Source: GCA-002715885 sp045561575 (lineage in GTDB: Bacteria; Bacteroidota; Bacteroidia; Flavobacteriales; BACL11). Taken from it: a DNA stretch of 7,021 nt. This document shows, piece by piece, positions 1 to 6,234 of the stretch (position 1 is its first letter; every line of letters starts with the position of its first letter). The stretch lies in NCBI GenBank assembly GCA_045561575.1, contig JBJKXM010000045.1, positions 1-7,021 on the forward strand, written 5' to 3'. The position numbers and the translations under genes were made by a program. The notes below the pieces were generated by a model that ran no database searches, was not told the DNA's origin, and saw nothing but the letters and a program-made list of their open reading frames with translations.

Positions 1-576
1 ATCATCCCAAACTTTTGTACAACTAACATCTATTGAAAGCGAATAAAAATTTTCAATATTAACATCATCATCAAAGCTAAATTCAAAATTTATTCTTTCT
101 CCGTTATCAGATGAATCAATTTCAATATTATATAATTCAATATCATCGGGGATATAGGTGGATGCAGAAATGGAATTGTAGTTGGGATGTTGAACTTCTA
201 AGCGATATGTTTTATCCTTTTTTGGCACATAATTTATTTTGTAATAGTTCATCACTAATGTATCCCAAGTTTGCCAGTTTCCATCATTCACATATGGAGC
301 TATGTAATTATTTAAATCAATTTCAAGATTACCTAAGTTTACCCCATCTTCAAATAAAGTAATATTTGCATCATTAACCATTGCGGGTCTATTATTATCA
401 AATGCTCCTACAGAATTAGATAACAAAACTTTAATTTCTTTATCTGTATCAAGTCTTCCATTTAAAACCAGCATAGATTCATGAGGAGGGATTTCTAAAT
501 CAACGATTGTTTCCATATCAGAACATGAAAGTGAAAACATTAAAAGTATAGTTATGATTTTATAATTTTTCTTCAT
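1..576 (-). CDS. DUF4249-type outer-membrane lipoprotein, partial (C-terminus beyond left edge)
   Basis: This is the N-terminal 192 residues of a lipoprotein; the frame is open to base 1, so the rest lies outside the window. Residues 1-18 form a lipoprotein signal: a Lys-Lys start, a hydrophobic stretch, then S-L-S-C with Cys18 as the likely lipidated residue. The -3 Ser is off the usual Leu/Val/Ile lipobox, so lipidation is probable rather than certain. Acidic residues after the cysteine (CSDME) loosely resemble the surface-export signals of Bacteroidota lipoproteins. The mature start, VDLEIPPHESMLVLNGRLD (26-44), the segment ANITLFEDG (70-78) and YRLEVQHPNYNSISASTYIP (124-143) have the pattern I associate with DUF4249 proteins. 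The ATG at 576-574 follows the receptor stop by only 4 bp, so the two are almost certainly cotranscribed and translationally coupled. Family members usually sit beside TonB-dependent receptors and are assumed to act as a substrate-capturing partner, as SusD does. The substrate cannot be told from the sequence. Confidence 0.85.
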   Translation of the reverse strand, partial: MKKNYKIITILLMFSLSCSDMETIVDLEIPPHESMLVLNGRLDTDKEIKVLLSNSVGAFDNNRPAMVNDANITLFEDGVNLGNLEIDLNNYIAPYVNDGNWQTWDTLVMNYYKINYVPKKDKTYRLEVQHPNYNSISASTYIPDDIELYNIEIDSSDNGERINFEFSFDDDVNIENFYSLSIDVSCTKVWDD

Positions 577-580
577 TTTT

Positions 581-2998
581 TTAAAATTGTATTCTATATG
601 AAATTGATGGAATAATTGGGAATAACGAAACTTGTTTAGCAACTCTATTACCTCTTTCATATGTAAGATAAGCGAAAAATGGATTTTTTCTGCTATATGC
701 ATTATATGCACCAAATGACAATGTTTTAGTTAACCTTTTCTTCTTTTTTGTTCTATTAAAACCAACATCTAATCTATGATACGGATCAAGTCTTGTTGAG
801 TTTCTATCTCCATAATACTCAATATAATCTACAGATTCAGAACCATTATATGGTGTTCCAAGATAAATAGCTTGAGGAAAAGTCATTGCATTTCCTGTAC
901 CATAAACCCATGTTGCTCCAGCATCCCATTTGTCATTAAACTTGTGAGAAAGAACTATTGAAAAATCATGTCTTCTATCAAACTTGTATGGGTACCATTC
1001 TCCAAAGTTAATATTGTCAAATTTTCTATTTGTCCAAGAAAGGGTATATCCAATCCAACCAGTTGTTTTACCTTTTTTCTTTTGAAATAGTAATTCAGCA
1101 CCATATGATTCTCCTTTTCCACCAGTTTCAACTGAATTTTGCCAGGGCTCGGTACTTGATAAATTAGAATAGCCGGCTTTGTAAGTGATAAGATTATCCA
1201 TTGTTTTATAATATCCCTCAAGACTAAACTCTACATTACCATTAAAAATTTCAGTTGAAATATTTCCTGCCCATTGTTTAGAAGTTTGAGAAGGGGCACT
1301 ATTAGTTGCTGGTACCCAAATATCACTCGGGAAACCAATAGAAGAATTTGATAATAAATGAATGTTTTGAGTCATTTCTGCATATGATCCTTTAAGTGAC
1401 CATTTGTCATTTATGAGATATCTTGCTGAAATTCTAGGTTGGACAGACCAATTATCATTATTATAAATATTTGTAACTAAACTAGCATTGCTTGTATCAT
1501 TTGAATTATAAATACCTATATGAAATCCAACATTAGCTTTAAGCCTGTTAGTTATGTTTAAATTATCTTCAACATAAATATACATCTCATTTGCTCTAAC
1601 ATTCTCAGAAAAATTAATTGTTGTATCAATAGAAAAGTTTTCTGTCGGATCAGGCTGAATTTCATTAATGGATAGATTTGTTTCTCCTGGAAAAAAGAAA
1701 TGATTTGTATAAGATGCCCCAAATTTAATTTCATGGTTTGGATTTGGAATATAGTCAAAATCTATTCTTGCTCCTAAATCTTCAATACCTGAAATGTATC
1801 CAAAATTTACATCCCAAATTTCAGATTCATTATTTTCAATATAAGTTGATCTAACTCCAAAGTCGGTATTAAATGAATAACGGCTGTAGGTAAGTGTAGT
1901 ATTACTAAAGAGTTTGTCATTGAATAGGTGATTCCACCTTAGTGTTGAGGTTATATTACCGTAACCTAAACCAAAATTTAAATTTGTTTGTTCAACTGAA
2001 AATTGATCTGAATAATCCTCGGAAAAATTTACTCCTAATTTATCTCTTCCAGTATAAGCACTTAAATAAAGTCTATTTTTTTTAGAAATTTTATGATTGA
2101 CCTTAGCATTGAGGTCATAAAAGTATAAAATAAGATCAGTTTCAGAGCCAGGATCTGATGCAGCGTTAATAAATGGAGCAGCAACTAAATCAATATAGGT
2201 TCTTCTTCCAGAAACTATAAATGAGGTTTTATCTTTAATAATTGGCCCCTCTAATGTAAACTTTGAAGAAACAAGTCCCAATGTGAAATCTCCTTTAAGT
2301 TGCTTTGAGTTTCCTTCTTTCATATCAATTTGTAATACTGATGAAAGTCTACCGCCAAATCTAGCTGGAAATCCTCCTTTTGTTAATCTGACAGATTTAA
2401 CAGCATCTGCATTAAAAACAGAGAAAATACCCCCAACATGTGAGGCATTATAAACAGGAACACCATCAAGTAAAATTAAATTTTGATCAGGTCCACCACC
2501 TCTAACATAAAAACCTGATGTTCCTTCACTTGACTGTACACCTGGAAGTAATTGAATAGCTTTTATTATGTCAACTTCACCAAGAAGAGCTGGAATAGTT
2601 TTTATTTGCTCAATAGGAACTTCAATCATTGAAGTTTGAGTTTTATTTACAATGTTTGCCTTTCCTTTTACTTGTATTTCTCCAACTGTAAATGATTCAA
2701 GATTAAAGCTAATATTCTTAGTTATGTCTTTATCAAGGTTTAATATAAATTCTTGTGTTTTATAGCCAATGTATGAAAACGAAATTTCGTACTTACCTTC
2801 AGGTAAAGTAAGACTGTAGAAACCATAAACATTTGATGTAACTCCTTTTTTAAGATCTTTACAGTATACATTAACACCAATAATATTCTCACCATTTCTT
2901 TGATCAGATACATATCCACTAAGAGTATATTTTTCCTGAGAAAAAACTGAACAAATAGGAACAAATATTATTAATAAAAAGAAAAAGGTTTTATGCAT
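581..2998 (-). CDS. TonB-dependent outer-membrane receptor with CarboxypepD_reg-like domain
   Basis: This is a complete 805-residue outer-membrane transporter that would import a ligand using TonB-ExbBD energy. Residues 1-20 are a signal peptide, probably cut at VFS-Q21. Residues 24-100 are the CarboxypepD_reg-like beta-sandwich (LSGYVSDQRNGENIIGVNV, GVTSNVYGFYSLTLPEGKY, ISFSYIGYKTQEF). A TonB-box-like segment follows at about 104-111 (TVGEIQVK). The plug spans about 125-230, with LLPGVQSSEGTSGFYVRGG (150-168), NLILLDGVPVYN (173-184) and KGGFPARFGGRLSSVLQI (207-224). The remainder, from about 235, is the barrel, including YPYKFDRRHD (669-678), LDPYHRLDVGF (737-747) and NAYSRKNPFF (766-775). 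It ends in a terminal Phe (SYRIQF), as expected for barrel assembly. About 800 residues is typical of the non-SusC receptors that pair with DUF4249 lipoproteins, and that lipoprotein starts 4 bp downstream. No frameshift or truncation is visible. The substrate is unknown: no linked enzyme, sensor or sigma factor appears in the window. Confidence 0.95.
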   Translation of the reverse strand: MHKTFFFLLIIFVPICSVFSQEKYTLSGYVSDQRNGENIIGVNVYCKDLKKGVTSNVYGFYSLTLPEGKYEISFSYIGYKTQEFILNLDKDITKNISFNLESFTVGEIQVKGKANIVNKTQTSMIEVPIEQIKTIPALLGEVDIIKAIQLLPGVQSSEGTSGFYVRGGGPDQNLILLDGVPVYNASHVGGIFSVFNADAVKSVRLTKGGFPARFGGRLSSVLQIDMKEGNSKQLKGDFTLGLVSSKFTLEGPIIKDKTSFIVSGRRTYIDLVAAPFINAASDPGSETDLILYFYDLNAKVNHKISKKNRLYLSAYTGRDKLGVNFSEDYSDQFSVEQTNLNFGLGYGNITSTLRWNHLFNDKLFSNTTLTYSRYSFNTDFGVRSTYIENNESEIWDVNFGYISGIEDLGARIDFDYIPNPNHEIKFGASYTNHFFFPGETNLSINEIQPDPTENFSIDTTINFSENVRANEMYIYVEDNLNITNRLKANVGFHIGIYNSNDTSNASLVTNIYNNDNWSVQPRISARYLINDKWSLKGSYAEMTQNIHLLSNSSIGFPSDIWVPATNSAPSQTSKQWAGNISTEIFNGNVEFSLEGYYKTMDNLITYKAGYSNLSSTEPWQNSVETGGKGESYGAELLFQKKKGKTTGWIGYTLSWTNRKFDNINFGEWYPYKFDRRHDFSIVLSHKFNDKWDAGATWVYGTGNAMTFPQAIYLGTPYNGSESVDYIEYYGDRNSTRLDPYHRLDVGFNRTKKKKRLTKTLSFGAYNAYSRKNPFFAYLTYERGNRVAKQVSLFPIIPSISYRIQF

Positions 2999-3102
2999 AT
3001 GTTTTTATACTATACTGATAACTTAAAACAATTTTGGTTATTTTATATTTTTTAAAAAAATTAATTTGTACAAATGTTAATCTTAAATAAAAGTATAATA
3101 AA
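2999..3102. other. 104-bp spacer between lolA and the receptor gene
   Basis: This very AT-rich spacer lies after the lolA stop and before the receptor start. It holds a perfect 12-bp palindrome, ATTTGTACAAAT (3064-3075), and an adjoining ATTTTTTAAAAAAAT tract (3047-3061). Read on the minus strand, the palindrome is followed within a few bases by a T-run. That could be a weak terminator for ftsK-lolA, but the stem is short and AT-rich. On the minus strand I find no exact TAnnTTTG (-7) element with a spaced TTTG (-33). The nearest is a TTTG within the palindrome, and no convincing -7 partner follows it. The spacer is long enough to carry a receptor promoter, so the receptor pair could be a separate transcription unit, but the sequence does not prove this. 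Confidence 0.5.
3064..3075. repeat. 12-bp perfect palindrome in the receptor upstream region
   Basis: ATTTGTACAAAT is exactly self-complementary and lies 66 bp upstream of the receptor start codon. Its position would suit a repressor or activator site. However, at this base composition several 12-bp palindromes are expected by chance in a window this long, so its function is only a suggestion. Confidence 0.3.
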
Positions 3103-3726
3103 TTATCTTAAATCAATTATTTCTAAATCTGGATAATTTGCTTCATTGAATCTAAAAGCGTTTTCATCAATTTCTTTATCCGATATAAATTTTGTGATTA
3201 AATAAGAAAAACTACCGCCATTCTTATCAAATAAAATTATTTTTTTTAATTGAATTTTATCTTGATCTATGTGAAGTTGAATATTTTTAAACTCATTGCT
3301 CTCTATTGGAAATAAATCAATAATATGATTGTTTTCTTTTAATTCTATGTATTGACTCTTATACCCATTTTCATAAATTGTAAATAATTTGTTAGGACTT
3401 ATCATTTCATCTTGAGAATCATATTCCATTATTTGTAATTCATTAGATTCTTTAAGATAAATCCATTGTATACTATCATCACTAATAATTAATTGTTGAT
3501 TTAAATCTAGGCGAAACTTATTCTGGTTAATTTTAATATTTCCTTTTTGACTTTCATTAATATCTTGAGAAGTATTTATGAAGTTAAAATCAAAATCAAC
3601 ATCCATGTAACTATATGATTTTGTGTTTGCACTTAAATCTTTTAAGATTTTTTCAGCTTTTTCATCTTGCCCAAAAGAAATTAATTGTGAAAATAAAAAT
3701 ACAGCTATTAATATCTTATTCTTCAT
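3103..3726 (-). CDS. lolA: Outer-membrane lipoprotein carrier protein LolA
   Basis: This is a complete 207-residue periplasmic lipoprotein chaperone. LolA takes lipoproteins released by the LolCDE ABC transporter and carries them across the periplasm to the outer membrane. Residues 1-19 are a signal peptide with cleavage expected at SFG-Q20, and there is no lipobox, as expected for a soluble carrier. The LolA fold is supported by KGNIKINQNKFRLDL (61-75), IISDDSIQWIYLKESNELQI (80-99), SPNKLFTIYENGYK (110-123), a late strand pair around IQLKKIILFDKNGGSF (158-173), and the C-terminal FRFNEANYPDLEIIDLR (191-207), a typical ending for LolA in this phylum. The length is normal. The ATG at 3726-3724 lies inside the last codons of ftsK, giving an 11-bp overlap, so translation is probably coupled and the two share a promoter upstream of ftsK. 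No LolB homologue is present in the window, and Bacteroidota generally lack a recognisable one. Confidence 0.9.
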   Translation of the reverse strand: MKNKILIAVFLFSQLISFGQDEKAEKILKDLSANTKSYSYMDVDFDFNFINTSQDINESQKGNIKINQNKFRLDLNQQLIISDDSIQWIYLKESNELQIMEYDSQDEMISPNKLFTIYENGYKSQYIELKENNHIIDLFPIESNEFKNIQLHIDQDKIQLKKIILFDKNGGSFSYLITKFISDKEIDENAFRFNEANYPDLEIIDLR

Positions 3727-6109
3727 TATTTAAATTTTTAAGTAAATCTTCTAATTCTAATATGTCTTTTATTAATACTTGTCTTGCTTTGCTTCCTTCA
3801 AAAGGACCAACTATTCCAGCTGCTTCAAGTTGATCGATAATCCTACCAGCTCTGTTGTAGCCCAATCTCAATTTTCTTTGAATTAATGATGTCGATCCTG
3901 ATTGAGATTGGACGACTGTTCTGGCAGCTTCATCAAATAAGGCATCTTTATCATTTAGATCAGCAGTAGTTCCAATAACTTCGCCTTCACCTTCATATTC
4001 TGGAAGTATATGCGCTTGAGGATATGCTCTTTGTGAACCAATAAAATCACAAATCTTTTCGACTTCAGGTGTATCAATAAATGCACATTGAAGTCTGGTT
4101 AAGTCACTACCTGTTGAAATTAGCATGTCACCCATTCCAATTAATTGTTCTGCACCTTTGGCATCCATAATTGTTCTTGAATCTGTAGTTGATGTTACTC
4201 TAAAGGCAACTCGAGCAGGGAAATTAGCTTTAATAAGTCCTGTAATAACATTTACTGAAGGTCTTTGTGTGGCAACGATTAAGTGTATTCCTATTGCTCT
4301 GGCAAGCTGCGCTAATCTTGCAATAGGGGTTTCTATTTCTTTACCTGCAGTCATTATTAAATCTGCAAATTCATCAATAACCAATACTATGTAAGGTAAA
4401 TATCTGTGTCCTTTGTTTGGATTTAATTTTCTAGAAATGAATTTCTTATTGTATTCAATAATATTTCTGCAATTTGCGCTTTTACATAGTTCATATCTTT
4501 CATCCATTTCAATACAAAGGGAGTTTACTGTATTTACAACTTTTTTAGTATCTGTGATGATCGCATCCCCATCGCCAGGTAATTTTGCTAAATAGTGTCG
4601 CTCTATTTTATTATATAGTGTGAGTTCCACTTTTTTTGGATCAATTAAAACAAACTTGACTTGTGATGGATGTTTTTTATAAAGAAGTGAAGCAAGTACA
4701 GCGTTTAGCCCAACAGATTTTCCTTGACCTGTAGCACCTGCCATTAACAGGTGAGGCATCTTTGCTAAATCAATTAAATATGTTTCATTTGATATAGTTT
4801 TTCCAAAAGCGATAGGTAAAGCCATATCATTGTTTTGGAATTTTTCCGAGGAAAGCACCTCTAACATTGAAACAGTATTTTTAGTTTTATTTGGAACCTC
4901 AATACCAATTGTTCCCTTACCAGGAATTGGAGCAATAATTCTAATTCCTTCAGCTGAAAGACTTAAAGCTATATCATCTTCTAGATTTTTGATTTTTGAA
5001 ATTCGAACTCCAGCTTCTGGAACTATTTCGTACAGTGTAATTGTTGGGCCAACAGTTGCACTAATAGATGAAATTCCAATCTTGTAATGACCTAATGTTT
5101 CAACAATTTTATTTTTCTTATCTTCTAAATCATCTTTATCTATTTTAATTTCACTACCTCCATAATCATTAAGTAAATCAATTCCAGGCATTTTGTAAGA
5201 AGAAAGTTCTAATGTTGGATCGTAATCACCAAGTTCTTTTAATTTTTTATTAATTTCATCTTCACTTAATTTTTCTTCATTATCTACTTTATTTATTTCA
5301 ATAGCAATTTCATCACTTTTTTCTTCATTATTTTCAATTGTCTTTTCTTGAGGTTGTAAATCTTTTGCAATTCCAGTGTCTAATTCTTCAATTTTATTTT
5401 CGACAATTTTTTCATTGTTTTGAGAACTTGATAAATCTTCAACTACGATACTTTTATTAATGTTCGTTAAGTCTTGCTCTTTTGTTTTAGGTTTTATTTT
5501 TTTAATTTTTGATATTAAAACTTTAAATAAATTCTTGACTTCTTGAAATTTAATATTTAGAGATAGTGGTATATAAATGAATAATATTGTAAGAAGAAGG
5601 AGAGTTGTTCCAATATCTCCAATTGCATTTTTACAAAGATTCTGAGTATTAATACCCAAACCTCCAGCTAGTAAAGAGTTTTCATAGAAATGAAAAATAA
5701 AAACTGGTACATAAATTAATGCTATTAAAATATGAAATAGACTGTTAGAAATGGATATCTTTTTAAAACCAAAAATTCTAATGCCAAGTAAAAAAGTAAA
5801 AATAAAAATTAAATACGCTGAAACACCAAATAGTCTGTAAATAAGAGTGTGGGATAAGTATGCGCCGAGTCCTCCTAATGAATTCTTAATTTCATCGTTA
5901 GTTATTATATTAGAAAAACTATTATCTAGAACTATACTATTATCTGCTTGCCAATTGATAAAAAATGATGTAAATGCTATTACAAGATAAAGAGATAACA
6001 GTACTAAGAAACTAGCAAAAACAATTTGATTATTTCTATTTACGAAGGGTGCTTTTAATTTATCTAAAAAGTTGTTTTTACTAGATTTAAGTTTAAATTT
6101 TTTCTTCAT
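3716..6109 (-). CDS. ftsK: DNA translocase FtsK
   Basis: This is a complete 797-residue FtsK/SpoIIIE-family ATPase, a hexameric pump at the division septum that clears chromosome ends and, in characterised bacteria, activates XerCD recombination at dif. The N-terminus has four membrane segments at about 29-51, 97-115, 122-142 and 164-184. A charged, Glu/Lys/Asn-rich linker (about 186-300) follows, far shorter than in E. coli FtsK but usual for this phylum. The motor has the alpha region (about 330-430, with SATVGPTITLYEIVPEAGVR), Walker A GATGQGKS (458-465), Walker B IVLVIDE (574-580), and the family signature ATQRPSVNVITGLIKANFPA (613-632). The C-terminal winged-helix gamma domain (about 722-780, with YNRAGRIIDQLEAAGIVG) is the part that reads polar DNA signals in studied homologues. 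All key residues are present. The ATG at 6109-6107 begins a basic KKKFKLK stretch before the first membrane segment. The gene is the first of its strand run, overlaps lolA by 11 bp, and is divergent from the amidinotransferase-like gene. Confidence 0.97.
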   Translation of the reverse strand: MKKKFKLKSSKNNFLDKLKAPFVNRNNQIVFASFLVLLSLYLVIAFTSFFINWQADNSIVLDNSFSNIITNDEIKNSLGGLGAYLSHTLIYRLFGVSAYLIFIFTFLLGIRIFGFKKISISNSLFHILIALIYVPVFIFHFYENSLLAGGLGINTQNLCKNAIGDIGTTLLLLTILFIYIPLSLNIKFQEVKNLFKVLISKIKKIKPKTKEQDLTNINKSIVVEDLSSSQNNEKIVENKIEELDTGIAKDLQPQEKTIENNEEKSDEIAIEINKVDNEEKLSEDEINKKLKELGDYDPTLELSSYKMPGIDLLNDYGGSEIKIDKDDLEDKKNKIVETLGHYKIGISSISATVGPTITLYEIVPEAGVRISKIKNLEDDIALSLSAEGIRIIAPIPGKGTIGIEVPNKTKNTVSMLEVLSSEKFQNNDMALPIAFGKTISNETYLIDLAKMPHLLMAGATGQGKSVGLNAVLASLLYKKHPSQVKFVLIDPKKVELTLYNKIERHYLAKLPGDGDAIITDTKKVVNTVNSLCIEMDERYELCKSANCRNIIEYNKKFISRKLNPNKGHRYLPYIVLVIDEFADLIMTAGKEIETPIARLAQLARAIGIHLIVATQRPSVNVITGLIKANFPARVAFRVTSTTDSRTIMDAKGAEQLIGMGDMLISTGSDLTRLQCAFIDTPEVEKICDFIGSQRAYPQAHILPEYEGEGEVIGTTADLNDKDALFDEAARTVVQSQSGSTSLIQRKLRLGYNRAGRIIDQLEAAGIVGPFEGSKARQVLIKDILELEDLLKNLNNEE

Positions 6110-6110
6110 A

Positions 6111-6126
6111 TTTGATAAGTATCAAA
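6111..6126. repeat. Inverted repeat (7-bp arms, 2-bp centre) immediately upstream of ftsK
   Basis: TTTGATA-AG-TATCAAA has perfectly complementary arms at 6111-6117 and 6120-6126, and it ends one base before the ftsK ATG at 6109. It overlaps the candidate -7 element at 6123-6130. It could be an operator for a dimeric regulator. A transcript hairpin is unlikely to be stable with a two-base centre. Confidence 0.45.
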
Positions 6127-6130
6127 AATA
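6123..6130 (-). promoter_or_regulatory. Candidate -7 element for ftsK
   Basis: On the minus strand this reads TATTTTTG, an exact fit to TAnnTTTG, the housekeeping -7 element of Bacteroidota. It lies 13 bp before the ftsK start codon, which would give a leader of only a few bases. The nearest clear upstream TTTG is about 28 bp away, longer than the usual spacing, so this is a weak candidate. Confidence 0.3.
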
Positions 6131-6218
6131 CAAATAGATATATATTGCTTACTTAAATCAAACTATTATTTTACCATTAAATTGTTAATAATTAATCATA
6201 ATTAGTAAATGGCTTTGT

Positions 6219-6226
6219 TAAATTTG
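6219..6226 (+). promoter_or_regulatory. Candidate -7 element for the amidinotransferase gene
   Basis: TAAATTTG fits TAnnTTTG exactly and lies 8 bp before the ATG at 6235. If used, transcription would begin almost at the start codon, giving a nearly leaderless message. No TTTG lies at the expected -33 spacing, and chance matches are common at this composition. Confidence 0.25.
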
Positions 6227-6234
6227 CAATTGGT

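Larger units (their letters stand above)
6110..6234. promoter_or_regulatory. Divergent intergenic region, ftsK / amidinotransferase
   Basis: This 125-bp spacer must carry start signals for both flanking genes unless they are read from further away. It is very AT-rich. Each strand has one exact match to the Bacteroidota -7 consensus TAnnTTTG close to the downstream start codon, but neither has a well-spaced TTTG at -33. An inverted repeat abuts the ftsK start. Neither start codon is preceded by a Shine-Dalgarno motif, as expected for this phylum. No RNA gene or larger ORF is visible here. Confidence 0.6.

Noticed and set aside
111..362. Open frame of 83 codons on the plus strand
   Set aside because: It lies wholly antisense to the DUF4249-type lipoprotein gene, has no recognisable domain, and reads like a chance frame in AT-rich DNA.
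3047..3075. Rho-independent terminator after lolA
   Set aside because: The palindrome plus T-run has the rough outline, but the stem is five or six mostly A-T pairs with almost no loop. It is too weak to call as a terminator.
4125..5087. Three plus-strand open frames (4125-4394, 4413-4595, 4830-5087)
   Set aside because: All are antisense to strongly conserved ftsK motor sequence and show no protein-like features; they are shadows of that gene.
5200..5480. Low-complexity, repeat-like AT-rich stretch with recurring TTCTTCATTA and TTTTCAAT words
   Set aside because: It encodes the Glu/Asn/Lys-rich linker of FtsK, so the repeats follow from codon composition rather than a separate element.
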